A DNA stretch of 64,000 nt from Blautia schinkii DSM 10518 (lineage in GTDB: Bacteria > Bacillota > Clostridia > Lachnospirales > Lachnospiraceae), in the NCBI GenBank assembly GCA_000702025.1, contig JNKJ01000010.1, forward strand, positions 219,151 to 283,150, read 5' to 3'. The notes below the pieces were generated by a model. The model saw only the letters and a list, made by a program, of their open reading frames with translations. It was not told the origin of the DNA and did no database searches. Within the stretch, counting starts at the first letter, position 1. Each line of letters opens with the position of its first letter. Below, piece after piece: positions 23,218 through 31,795 of the stretch. The translations under genes were made by a program, and so were the position numbers.

Positions 23218-23389
23218 TGAAAAATCCCGGACGGCGGTTGTACAGACAGGCAATCCTGCCGCAGGGATACGCAGATATAACAAAAGCAGTTTGATCAGCT
23301 TCTATGTACGACGACATAACTTGGCTGCGCAGGAACCGGATAAGCGCAAAAATATGTGATAAAGAAATGCATGATAAGGAGAGAAAACA

Positions 23390-24706
23390 ATGGGGAATTA
23401 TACAAGAGAACAAATTTTACAGATGGCGGAGGAGGAAGATGTGGAATTTATCCGTCTGCAGTTTACCGACATGTTCGGTACGCTGAAAAACATTGCGGTT
23501 ACAGCGCGGGAGCTCCCCCGGGCTCTGGATGACCAGTGCATTGTGGACGGCTCCTGCATAGCGGGTATTGCGAGCGAAGCAGAATCAGATATGTATCTGC
23601 ACCCGGACCCGGATACGTTTACGATTCTTCCCTGGAGGCCGCAGCAGGGAAAAGTCGCAAGAATGCTCTGCGATATCTGCAGGCCGGATGGTTCTCCTTA
23701 TGAGAACAGTTCCCGCTACATATTAAGAAAAACAGTGGCCACCGCAGAGAAAGAGGGATACTCCTGCTATATTGATCCGGAATGTGAGTTTTTCCTCTTT
23801 CATATAGATGATAACGGAATGCCCACCACAGTGACTCACGAAAAAGCCGGATATCTGGATATCAGTCCTCTGGATTTAGGCGAAAATGCAAGGCGTGACA
23901 TGGTGCTGAATCTGGAAGAAATGGGCTTTGAGGTGGAATCCTCTCATCACGAGACAGCACCTGCCCAGCATGAGATTGATTTCAGGTATGGCGAGATGGA
24001 AAAAATGGCAGACTGTATAATGACTTTTAAAATGGCTGTACGCACCATTGCCAAACGCCACGGTCTGCATGCCACCTTTATGCCAAAGCCCCGGGCAGAG
24101 GTCAATGGGTCGGGAATGCATATTCATTTCTCACTGTTTAAGAATGGAAGAAATATCTTTGAGAATCCGAAGGCACCGGGGGAGCTGAGCGAGGAAGCTT
24201 ATCACTTTGTGGGAGGGCTTCTTGCCCACAGCAGGGAGATGGCGCTTGTGACCAACCCTCTGGTGAATTCCTATAAGCGTCTGGTGCCGGGATATGAGGC
24301 ACCCACGGAGCTGACCTGGACAATGAACAACCAGAATTCGCTGGTGAGGATAGCCAGAGTTCCGGAGACAAGGATTGAGCTTCGAAGCCCCGATGCTTCG
24401 GCAAATCCTTATCTTGTGTTTGCCGTATGTCTGGCAGCAGGACTTGACGGAATAAAGAGAAAACTTTATCCCACGAAAGCATCCAACCGTTCCTTATCAC
24501 AGTCAGATCAAAAGGCAATGAACATCGAGAATCTGCCGGAGAATCTCAGCGAGGCTATAGCACTTTTTGAGCAAAGTAATTGGGTCAAAGATATTCTGGG
24601 ACGGAAATTCTGCGAGGAGTATGCGGCCGCAAAGAAAAAGGAATGGCAGGAATACACAAGACAAGTGACACAGTGGGAAGTAGAACAGTATCTTTACCGC
24701 ATTTAA
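23390..24706 (+). CDS. glnA: Glutamine synthetase type I
   Basis: 438 residues, full length for GSI. Visible motifs: N-terminal LQFTDMFGTLKN; catalytic barrel YIDPECEFFLF; NGSGMHIHFSLF (His in the ATP/Glu site); NSYKRLVPGYEAPT; RIARVPETRIELRSPD. Catalyses glutamate + NH3 + ATP to glutamine. ATG 23390 behind AAGGAGAG. Preceded by a terminator-bearing leader and followed 77 bases later by an ANTAR RNA-binding regulator, which suggests control by antitermination. Confidence 0.95.
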   Translation: MGNYTREQILQMAEEEDVEFIRLQFTDMFGTLKNIAVTARELPRALDDQCIVDGSCIAGIASEAESDMYLHPDPDTFTILPWRPQQGKVARMLCDICRPDGSPYENSSRYILRKTVATAEKEGYSCYIDPECEFFLFHIDDNGMPTTVTHEKAGYLDISPLDLGENARRDMVLNLEEMGFEVESSHHETAPAQHEIDFRYGEMEKMADCIMTFKMAVRTIAKRHGLHATFMPKPRAEVNGSGMHIHFSLFKNGRNIFENPKAPGELSEEAYHFVGGLLAHSREMALVTNPLVNSYKRLVPGYEAPTELTWTMNNQNSLVRIARVPETRIELRSPDASANPYLVFAVCLAAGLDGIKRKLYPTKASNRSLSQSDQKAMNIENLPENLSEAIALFEQSNWVKDILGRKFCEEYAAAKKKEWQEYTRQVTQWEVEQYLYRI

Positions 24707-24783
24707 ATGAAGCGTCAAATGCAACGTGAGCGCTGTGTGCGGAGCATTGAAGCGGCATTAACGCGAAAGAGGAGTGGCTTGAT

Positions 24784-25338
24784 ATGAGCAGCAGCATCGT
24801 GATTGCTTTTCGGAAAATTGAAGATGCGAAAAAAATCCGTGCCATCCTGACCGGGCATGGTTTCGGAGTGACGGCTGTGTGCACCACGGCGGCCAATGCG
24901 CTGGCTGCGGTTTCAGAGCTGGACAGCGGCGTTCTGATCTGCGGATACCGTCTGCCGGACATGCGGTATCAGGATATTGCCCAATGCCTGCCGAAATATT
25001 TCGAAATGCTTCTTCTCGCCTCAGCGCGGGTGCTCAGCGAAGCACCGCCCGATGTACTTTCCCTGGAGCTTCCCATGCGGACCGGAGATTTGGTGAACAC
25101 GGTAAATATGATGCTCACCCAGCTTGACCGGAGACGCAGGAAGGACAAAAAGAAGCCAAAGCCGCGTACCTGGAAAGAGCAGAATTACATTTCCAATGCA
25201 AAGCTTTTGCTCATGCAGCGGAACCACCTCAGTGAGGATGAGGCGTACCGCTATATTCAGAAATGCAGCATGGATTCCGGCAACAGCATGGTGGAAACAG
25301 CACAGATGGTATTGATGCTGATGTACGAGGAAATTTGA
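24784..25338 (+). CDS. ANTAR-domain RNA-binding antiterminator
   Basis: 184 residues. Residues 1-120 form a receiver-like domain that lacks the usual phosphoacceptor pocket (CGYRLPDM in place of D-x-R-M-P); after a Lys/Arg-rich linker, residues about 130-184 are an ANTAR domain (AKLLLMQRNHLSEDEAYRYIQK, then VETAQMVL). ANTAR proteins bind paired hairpins in leader RNAs to stop termination. The loss of the receiver Asp suggests activation by means other than phosphorylation, perhaps contact with GlnA. Paired with glnA in many Clostridia. Confidence 0.85.
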   Translation: MSSSIVIAFRKIEDAKKIRAILTGHGFGVTAVCTTAANALAAVSELDSGVLICGYRLPDMRYQDIAQCLPKYFEMLLLASARVLSEAPPDVLSLELPMRTGDLVNTVNMMLTQLDRRRRKDKKKPKPRTWKEQNYISNAKLLLMQRNHLSEDEAYRYIQKCSMDSGNSMVETAQMVLMLMYEEI

Positions 25339-25402
25339 ATTGTATGAGGAAGTCTGAATTAAATATGGTGTTTGGGATTACAATGGCGTAATCATGATAT
25401 CC

Positions 25403-25455
25403 AATCCTGGCATACCTGGGTTCGTACGGGTATGCCGGGATTATTTTATTTATTC
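25403..25455 (+). terminator. Intrinsic terminator after the glnA-ANTAR operon
   Basis: AATCCTGGCATACC pairs with GGTATGCCGGGATT (one mismatch), 12-nt loop, then ATTTTATTTATT. Separates this operon from aspS. Confidence 0.8.
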
Positions 25456-25543
25456 CCGTGGGTAACGAGCCAAGCGGCCATGCTGGCATGGACTTTTGAC
25501 AACTGCCGCGGGGGCATTAACTACATAATCGGAGGATGAGGAA

Positions 25544-26875
25544 ATGGAGTTCATAGATGGAAAATGGAAAAAGAAGGAATCCCCATGGGAGGAGCTTACC
25601 GGCGACCGGCTTATAGACCGGGAAGCAGTAGTGGAGGGAGCAGTCCACAGCATCCGAAAAATGGGCGAGGTGGCCTTTCTCATATTAAGGAGGCGGGAAG
25701 GCTTATTTCAGACAGTTTACGAAAACGGTCAGGTGGAAATGCCTCTTTCGGAATTAAAGGAGGCCATGACCGTGCGGGTACGGGGCCTTTTGTGCAAGGA
25801 GGAGCGGGCACCGCATAAACGGGAGCTTCGTATCAGAGGAATTGAAATACTGTCTTCTCCGGCAGAACCGCTTCCGCTTGCGATTGATAAATGGAAGCTG
25901 GATACCTCTCTGGAGGCAAAACTCAATTACCGTCCGATCGCTCTGCGCAATGTCAAGGAACGGGCAAAATTTAAAATTGAAGAAGCGCTCGTACGTGCTT
26001 TTCGTGATTTTCTCTACAGTCAGGGATTTGCGGAAATCCATACACCAAAAATCGGAGCCAGGGGTGCGGAGGGCGGAGCCAATGTATTTAAGCTCTCGTA
26101 CTTCCATAAGCCTGCGGTGCTTGCCCAGAGTCCTCAATTCTACAAACAGATGATGGTGGGTGTGTTCGACCGCGTATTTGAGACAGGGCCTGTATTCCGG
26201 GCAGAGAAGCACAATACAAAACGCCATCTCAACGAATATACAAGCCTTGATTTTGAGATGGGGTACATAGACGGTTTTGAAGAAATCATGGCTATGGAGA
26301 CGGGATATCTCAGATACGCGATGGAGCTGTTGAAAAACGATTATGAACAAGAACTTTCAATTTTACAGGTTCAGCTTCCCGATGTTTCCCGGATTCCGGC
26401 AGTGCGGTTTGACCAGGCCAAGAAGCTGGCTGCGGAAAAGTACGGCCGCAGCATACGCAACCCTTACGACCTGGAGCCGGAGGAGGAAGCTTTGATCGGC
26501 AGGTACTTTAAAGAAGAATACAATGCGGATTTTGTATTCATCACTCATTACCCCTCCAAAAAGCGTCCCTTCTATGCAATGGACGACCCGGAGGATAAGT
26601 CCTGTACCTTAAGCTTTGACCTTCTGTTCCGCGGACTGGAGGTAACCACCGGAGGACAGAGAATCCATGATTACCACATGCTTATGGAAAAAATTGCGGC
26701 CCGCGGTATGAGTGGGGAGGGGATGGAACAGTATCTGGACACCTTTAAACACGGAATGCCACCCCACGGCGGACTGGGAATCGGTATGGAGCGCCTTGCC
26801 ATGCAGCTTCTGGGCGAGGAGAATGTGCGTGAGGTATGTCTGTTCCCACGGGATTTGAATCACCTGGAACCTTAA
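25544..26875 (+). CDS. aspS: Non-discriminating aspartyl-tRNA synthetase (archaeal-type, aspartate--tRNA(Asn) ligase)
   Basis: 443 residues, shorter than bacterial AspRS (about 590) because it lacks the GAD insertion. OB-fold N-terminal part, then class II motifs: motif 1 IHTPKIGARGAEGG, motif 2 FRAEKHNTKRHLNEYTSLD, motif 3 GLGIGMERLAMQLL. Such enzymes charge both tRNA(Asp) and tRNA(Asn); the Asp on tRNA(Asn) is then amidated by GatCAB, whose genes follow. AGGATGAGG ribosome site before ATG 25544. Confidence 0.88.
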   Translation: MEFIDGKWKKKESPWEELTGDRLIDREAVVEGAVHSIRKMGEVAFLILRRREGLFQTVYENGQVEMPLSELKEAMTVRVRGLLCKEERAPHKRELRIRGIEILSSPAEPLPLAIDKWKLDTSLEAKLNYRPIALRNVKERAKFKIEEALVRAFRDFLYSQGFAEIHTPKIGARGAEGGANVFKLSYFHKPAVLAQSPQFYKQMMVGVFDRVFETGPVFRAEKHNTKRHLNEYTSLDFEMGYIDGFEEIMAMETGYLRYAMELLKNDYEQELSILQVQLPDVSRIPAVRFDQAKKLAAEKYGRSIRNPYDLEPEEEALIGRYFKEEYNADFVFITHYPSKKRPFYAMDDPEDKSCTLSFDLLFRGLEVTTGGQRIHDYHMLMEKIAARGMSGEGMEQYLDTFKHGMPPHGGLGIGMERLAMQLLGEENVREVCLFPRDLNHLEP

Positions 26876-26902
26876 CACACAGAAACAAGGAGGTTAGCAG
26901 TA

Positions 26903-27196
26903 ATGGCAAAAAGAATAGATGATGAGACAATGGAAAATGTATGCATTTTGGCAAAGCTCTCCCTGAAGGGCGGTGAGCTTGATCGTGCCCGCGAGGAAAT
27001 GCAGAAAATGCTGGACTATGTGCAGAAGCTTGAGGAGCTGGATACAGAGAATGTTCCGCCCCTCACCCACATTTTCGGCGACGCTGATGTTTTTCGCGAG
27101 GATATAGTCAGAAACAGCGACACCAGGGATGTTATACTTGCCAATGCGCCGAAAGTAAAAGAGGGCCAGTTTCAGGTGCCGAAAACAGTAGGATAG
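26903..27196 (+). CDS. gatC: Asp/Glu-tRNA amidotransferase subunit C
   Basis: 97 residues, usual length. MAKRIDDETMENVCILAKLSL and the MLDYVQKLEELDTENVPP segment are family hallmarks. GatC clamps GatA to GatB. AAGGAGG ribosome site; 27 bases after aspS and 12 before gatA, one operon. Confidence 0.92.
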   Translation: MAKRIDDETMENVCILAKLSLKGGELDRAREEMQKMLDYVQKLEELDTENVPPLTHIFGDADVFREDIVRNSDTRDVILANAPKVKEGQFQVPKTVG

Positions 27197-27208
27197 GGAG
27201 GCAGGACG

Positions 27209-28678
27209 ATGGATTTGCAAGCTTTAACCGCTCTTGAACTGGCGGATAAGATCAAGAAACGTCAGGTCAGTGTGCTTGACGGTGTAAAAAGTGTGTTTGA
27301 ACAGATTGAGAAAAAAGAAAGCCGGGTGCACGCGTATCTGGATATCTATAAAAAAGAAGCCTATACCCGGGCAAAGGAAGTGGAAAAGGGCATTGCAGAC
27401 GATCTGTACAACAGCCCTTTGGCCGGAGTGCCCATCGCAGTGAAGGATAACATCTGCGTGAAAGCCCATCCCACTACCTGTGCATCAAAAATCCTTGGTG
27501 ATTTCATCCCTCCTTATAACGCGGACGTGATCGACCGCCTGGAAAGAGCAGGAATGATTATCATCGGCAAAACAAATATGGATGAATTTGCCATGGGCAG
27601 CACCACCGAGACTTCGGCCTACGGCGTCACGAGGAATCCTCATAATCCGGAGCACGTGCCGGGCGGCTCATCGGGCGGTTCCTGTGCGGCTGTTGCGGCA
27701 GGAGAGGCATACCTGGCTCTTGGTTCTGACACAGGCGGTTCCATCCGGCAGCCAAGCGCCTTCTGCGGTGTGACCGGACTGAAGCCAACCTACGGCACAG
27801 TTTCACGCCGCGGTCTGATCGCGTATGCCTCTTCCCTCGACCAAATCGGACCGATTGGAAAAAATACGGCAGATTGTGCGGCTCTTTTGGAGGTGATAGC
27901 CGGGCATGACCCTCTTGACAGCACATCTCTGAAAAGGGACGATATACAATTTTCAAGAGAAAATGACAGAGGAATCGTGGGAATGAAATTCGGCGTACCG
28001 AAGGAATATCTCTCCGAAGGATTGAATCCCCAGACAAAAGCAGCTTTTATGGAAGCTCTGAAGGTGCTTACAGGAATGGGCGCAATCGTAGAATTTTTTT
28101 CCATGAAAACGACAGAATATATGATACCCGCTTACTATATCATCGCCAGCGCCGAGGCCAGCTCTAACCTGGAGCGGTTCGACGGGGTGAAATATGGGTA
28201 CCGTGCCGCTGAATATGAGGATCTGCATGATATGTACCGTAGGACCAGGACAGAGGGCTTCGGAACAGAAGTGAAACGCCGTATTCTCCTAGGTTCTTTC
28301 GTCCTAAGCTCCGGGTATTATGACGCTTATTATCTGAAAGCATTGAAAACGAAAAACCTGATCAAGCAGGAATTTGACAAAGCCTTTGCAGATTATGACG
28401 TGCTCCTTTCCCCCACAGCACCCGATACCGCGCCACGCCTTGGGGAAAGCCTCAAGGATCCTATGGCGATGTATCTGGGAGATATTTATACAGTGGCAGT
28501 GAACCTCTGCGGGCTTCCGGCTATTTCTGTACCCTGCGGAAAGGATGACAAGGGACTGCCCATCGGACTGCAGATGATCGGCGACTGCTTCATGGAAAAT
28601 CTATCCCGACAACCCGCAGAATTACCAGATTTCCCAGCTCTATCTGCCTATCTGTTACGACGGCTGGGTGGAGATTGA
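27209..28678 (+). CDS. gatA: Asp/Glu-tRNA amidotransferase subunit A, with aberrant C-terminus
   Basis: Amidase-signature enzyme; catalytic triad Lys79 (PIAVKDN), Ser154 (GGSSGGS) and Ser178 (TGGSIR) all present. It releases NH3 from glutamine for GatB. Residues 1-about 463 are normal up to GLQMIGDCFMEN. The following 27 codons (from about 28600) do not match GatA: they are gatB sequence read in the wrong frame. So about the last 25 residues of GatA are lost through a deletion joining gatA to gatB. The 489-codon length looks normal only by chance. Confidence 0.85.
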   Translation: MDLQALTALELADKIKKRQVSVLDGVKSVFEQIEKKESRVHAYLDIYKKEAYTRAKEVEKGIADDLYNSPLAGVPIAVKDNICVKAHPTTCASKILGDFIPPYNADVIDRLERAGMIIIGKTNMDEFAMGSTTETSAYGVTRNPHNPEHVPGGSSGGSCAAVAAGEAYLALGSDTGGSIRQPSAFCGVTGLKPTYGTVSRRGLIAYASSLDQIGPIGKNTADCAALLEVIAGHDPLDSTSLKRDDIQFSRENDRGIVGMKFGVPKEYLSEGLNPQTKAAFMEALKVLTGMGAIVEFFSMKTTEYMIPAYYIIASAEASSNLERFDGVKYGYRAAEYEDLHDMYRRTRTEGFGTEVKRRILLGSFVLSSGYYDAYYLKALKTKNLIKQEFDKAFADYDVLLSPTAPDTAPRLGESLKDPMAMYLGDIYTVAVNLCGLPAISVPCGKDDKGLPIGLQMIGDCFMENLSRQPAELPDFPALSAYLLRRLGGD

Positions 28679-29810
28679 GACCTCCGGCGGAAAGAAAAAG
28701 GTGCGCATTCATGAGATGCACATGGAGGAGGACGCGGGTAAGCTCATCCACGATGAATGGGAGGACTGCTCCCTGGTTGATTATAACCGGAGCGGCGTGC
28801 CGTTGATCGAGATCGTCTCCGAACCGGATATGAGAAGTGCGGAGGAGGTGATCGCCTATCTTGAAAAGCTGCGGCATCTGATGCAGTATCTGGACGTTTC
28901 CGACTGTAAGCTCCAGGAGGGCTCCATGCGTGCGGACGTGAATCTTTCCGTGCGGGAAACAGGCGGCAGTCTTGGAACAAGAACGGAGATGAAAAACCTG
29001 AACTCCTTCAAGGCCATTTCCAGAGCCATAGAGAATGAGCGGGAACGCCAGATCGAGCTTCTTGAACAGGGGAAAGCCGTTGATCAGGAAACACGCCGCT
29101 GGGATGATAACAAGGAATATTCTTATGCCATGCGCTCCAAGGAGGACGCGAAGGATTACCGCTATTTTCCCGACCCTGACCTGCCCCCGGTGCACGTAAG
29201 CGACACCTGGCTTTTAGAGATACGAAAAGCCCAGCCGGAACTTCGGGAGGAAAAGCAGCAGCGCTATCAGGAGGAATTCGGCCTGCCTCTTTATGATGCA
29301 CAGCTTCTTACAGAATCCCGCTGCTTTGCCGCTCTCTTTGAGGAGACAGCTGTTCTTTTCGGTAATGCGAAGAAAACCGCTAACTGGTTCCTGGTGGAGG
29401 TGCTGCGCCTCATGAAGGAAAAGGGGATGGAGGCAGAGCAGGTGAAATTTTCTCCTTCACATCTGGCGGCTTTGCTGGACATGGTGGAGAAAAAGGAAGT
29501 CAGCCCGCAGAATGCGAGAAAGATTTTTGCGGAAATCTTCGACAGGGATGCAGAACCCCGCTCCTATGCAGAGAAGAATGGCCTGATGATCGTCAATGAC
29601 ACAGGACTTCTTAAGGATACGGTTGCACGGATTATTGATGAGAATCCGGAAGCCTTTGCCGAACTGGTGGGCGGTAAGGATAAGGTGCTTGGTTTCTTTG
29701 TGGGACTTATCATGAAAGAGCTGAAAGGCAGGGTGAATCCGGCCGACGTGCGGGAGACCTTAAAAAAGCAAATAGAGAGACGTAAAACACAGGAAACACA
29801 GGAAATATAG
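28602..29810 (+). pseudogene. gatB: Asp/Glu-tRNA amidotransferase subunit B lacking its N-terminal end
   Basis: 402 codons in frame from 28602: YPDNPQNYQISQLYLP, then HMEEDAGKLIHD, DYNRSGVPLIEIVSEPDMR, RADVNLSVR, RYFPDPDLPP and a normal tail domain. Full GatB is about 475 residues; the first about 80, including EVHVEL and the Cys-rich zinc site, are missing together with the start codon. The GTG at 28668 has no ribosome site. Either a real deletion that inactivates this copy or an assembly error. The end runs into a 9-bp tandem repeat ([10 protein letters not shown]). Confidence 0.8.
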
Positions 29811-29935
29811 GAAACACAGGAAATATAGGAAACACAGGAAATATAGGAAACACAGGAAATATAGTAAATATAGGAAACACAGGAAATATAGTAAATATAG
29901 GAAACAAGGAAATACAAGAAACAAGGAAATATAAG
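29786..29935. repeat. 9-bp tandem repeat tract after gatB
   Basis: About 16 units alternating AGGAAACAC and AGGAAATAT, decaying to AGGAAACA/AGGAAATAC at the right side. It encodes the last gatB codons and contains its stop. This fills most of the 185-base space before dapL; no hairpin or promoter is obvious in it. Confidence 0.85.
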
Positions 29936-29995
29936 AATAAAGATAAGAAACAACAAGACATAGCAAACATAAAAAAGGATGAGGAGATTCTAACT

Positions 29996-31210
29996 ATGGT
30001 TACTGTAAACAGGAATTATCTGAAACTGCAGGGAAGCTATCTGTTTTCTAATATTGCGGGAAAAGTAAATGCATATCAGGAAGTAAATCCCGAAAATAAA
30101 ATTATCCGTCTGGGCATCGGCGATGTGACTCAGCCGCTGGCCCCGAGTATCATTGAGGCACTTCATAAGGCTGTGGAGGAGATGGCTCACGCGGAAACAT
30201 TTCATGGGTATGCGCCGGATTTAGGATATGAGTTTCTGAGAAATACGATTGCCGAAAATGATTACCGGGAGCGCGGTTGTGAGATCATGCCGGATGAGAT
30301 TTTCATCTCCGATGGCGCAAAAAGTGATTCAGGAAATATCCAGGAGATTTTCGGTACAGATAATAAGGTGGCTGTGTGCGACCCGGTATATCCCGTATAT
30401 GTGGACACGAATGTGATGGCGGGCCGAAGCGGCGAATACAATACTTCCCGGGAGAATTTTGACGGTATGATCTACATGCCCTGCCGGGAGGAAAACGGCT
30501 TTCTCCCCGAATTCCCCAAAGAAATACCGGATCTCATTTATCTGTGCTTCCCCAACAACCCCACAGGCTCGGCCATCACAAAGGAGCAGCTTCAGCGCTG
30601 GGTGGACTATGCGAACAAAAACGGCTCCGTGATCATCTACGACGCGGCTTATGAGGCATATATTTCCCGGAAAGAGGTGCCGCACAGCATCTATGAATGT
30701 AAGGGTGCGCAGACCTGTGCCATTGAGCTTCGCAGCTTCTCTAAAAATGCCGGATTTACCGGAGTACGTCTGGGATTCACTGTCGTACCCAAAGCGCTTG
30801 AGAGGGATGGAGTGAGCCTTCACAGCCTCTGGGCCAGGAGGCACGGCACGAAATTTAACGGTGCGCCCTATATTGTGCAGAGAGCCGGGGAGGCGGTGTA
30901 TTCACCACAGGGAAAAGCAGAGCTTAAGGACCAGATTGCGTATTATATGCGCAATGCCGGAGTCATCCGTGAGGGGCTGAAAGCGGCAGGCTATTCGGTA
31001 TCCGGCGGAGTAGACGCACCCTATATCTGGATGAAAACACCGCAGAGCATGAGTTCCTGGGAGTTTTTTGACTATCTGCTGGAAAAAGCAAATGTGGTTG
31101 GCACTCCCGGCTCCGGCTTCGGCGCACAGGGAGAAGGATATTTCCGCCTTACCGCGTTTGGCACTTATGAAAATACTCTGGAAGCAATTGACAGAATCGG
31201 GAAATTATGA
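29996..31210 (+). CDS. dapL: LL-diaminopimelate aminotransferase
   Basis: 404 residues, usual length. Motifs: [49 protein letters not shown], and the PLP lysine in [17 protein letters not shown]. Converts tetrahydrodipicolinate to LL-2,6-diaminopimelate in one step for lysine and peptidoglycan synthesis. GAGGAG ribosome site 11 bases before ATG 29996. Confidence 0.94.
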   Translation: MVTVNRNYLKLQGSYLFSNIAGKVNAYQEVNPENKIIRLGIGDVTQPLAPSIIEALHKAVEEMAHAETFHGYAPDLGYEFLRNTIAENDYRERGCEIMPDEIFISDGAKSDSGNIQEIFGTDNKVAVCDPVYPVYVDTNVMAGRSGEYNTSRENFDGMIYMPCREENGFLPEFPKEIPDLIYLCFPNNPTGSAITKEQLQRWVDYANKNGSVIIYDAAYEAYISRKEVPHSIYECKGAQTCAIELRSFSKNAGFTGVRLGFTVVPKALERDGVSLHSLWARRHGTKFNGAPYIVQRAGEAVYSPQGKAELKDQIAYYMRNAGVIREGLKAAGYSVSGGVDAPYIWMKTPQSMSSWEFFDYLLEKANVVGTPGSGFGAQGEGYFRLTAFGTYENTLEAIDRIGKL

Positions 31211-31294
31211 AAAAATAAAGCAGGGCAGAAAAAATTGCCGGGGCAGTTCCCGGTCCTGCTTAAAATGCAAACTTATTACGCGAGGAGGATTACT

Positions 31295-31621
31295 ATGAAA
31301 ATCAGACGAATTGAGCATATGTGTGAGGGAAACGGACATGTTATCATCAAGGATATTCTTGAGGAGCCGCAGCTTAACGGCAAATGCGGTTTATACGCCG
31401 AGGTGACTCTGGAGCCAGGATGCTCCCTGGGATATCATGAGCATCACGGAGAGAGCGAGACCTATTATATTATCTCGGGCCAGGGGGAGTACAATGACAA
31501 CGGAGCCTACCGCCCGGTACAGGCAGGAGACATTACCTTTACTCCTGACGGCAAGGGACACGGCCTTGCAAATACCGGAAATACGGATCTGGTATTCATG
31601 GCGTTGATAATTTTAGGATAA
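31295..31621 (+). CDS. Cupin-domain protein
   Basis: 108 residues, one cupin barrel: GYHEHHGESETYYIISGQGEY (metal His, His, Glu) and the second motif PDGKGHGLAN. Start at ATG 31295 behind GAGGAGG; the longer frame upstream has no ribosome site. Probably a small-molecule-binding or isomerase-type cupin; substrate unknown. Follows dapL by 84 bases and ends at a terminator, so probably the last gene of that unit. Confidence 0.8.
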   Translation: MKIRRIEHMCEGNGHVIIKDILEEPQLNGKCGLYAEVTLEPGCSLGYHEHHGESETYYIISGQGEYNDNGAYRPVQAGDITFTPDGKGHGLANTGNTDLVFMALIILG

Positions 31622-31663
31622 AATTGCACAAAAACAGTAATGTTTCAGTGTCAAAACAATGTG

Positions 31664-31700
31664 AAAAATGCGGAAGCGGCAGCTTCCGCATTTTTGTTTG
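31664..31700 (+). terminator. Intrinsic terminator
   Basis: AAAAATGCGGAAGC-GGCA-GCTTCCGCATTTTT, a perfect 14-bp stem, followed by GTTTG. Symmetric, so it could act both ways. Confidence 0.9.
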
Positions 31701-31729
31701 TTGCCCCTGGAGGTAAAGTGGCGTATAAT
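31701..31729 (+). promoter_or_regulatory. Promoter for the binding-protein/kinase pair
   Basis: TTGCCC (31701-31706), 17-bp spacer, TATAAT (31724-31729), directly after the terminator and 67 bases before the ATG at 31796. Confidence 0.7.
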
Positions 31730-31795
31730 AGGAAGAAATATCCTGGCTGGCAAGAATATAGTTCAAACAGCAGGATATATGGAGGAGGGGTATTT

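Noticed and set aside
23120..23359. 79-codon open frame in the glnA leader
   Set aside because: Begins inside the promoter and crosses the terminator hairpin; no ribosome site and no similarity recognised.
29710..29970. Minus-strand open frames rich in Phe, Pro and Ile
   Set aside because: Products of the 9-bp tandem repeat read backwards; no ribosome site or domain.
31640..31795. N-terminal extension of the binding lipoprotein
   Set aside because: It would cover terminator and promoter and bury the lipoprotein signal; ATG 31796 has GGAGGAGGGG.
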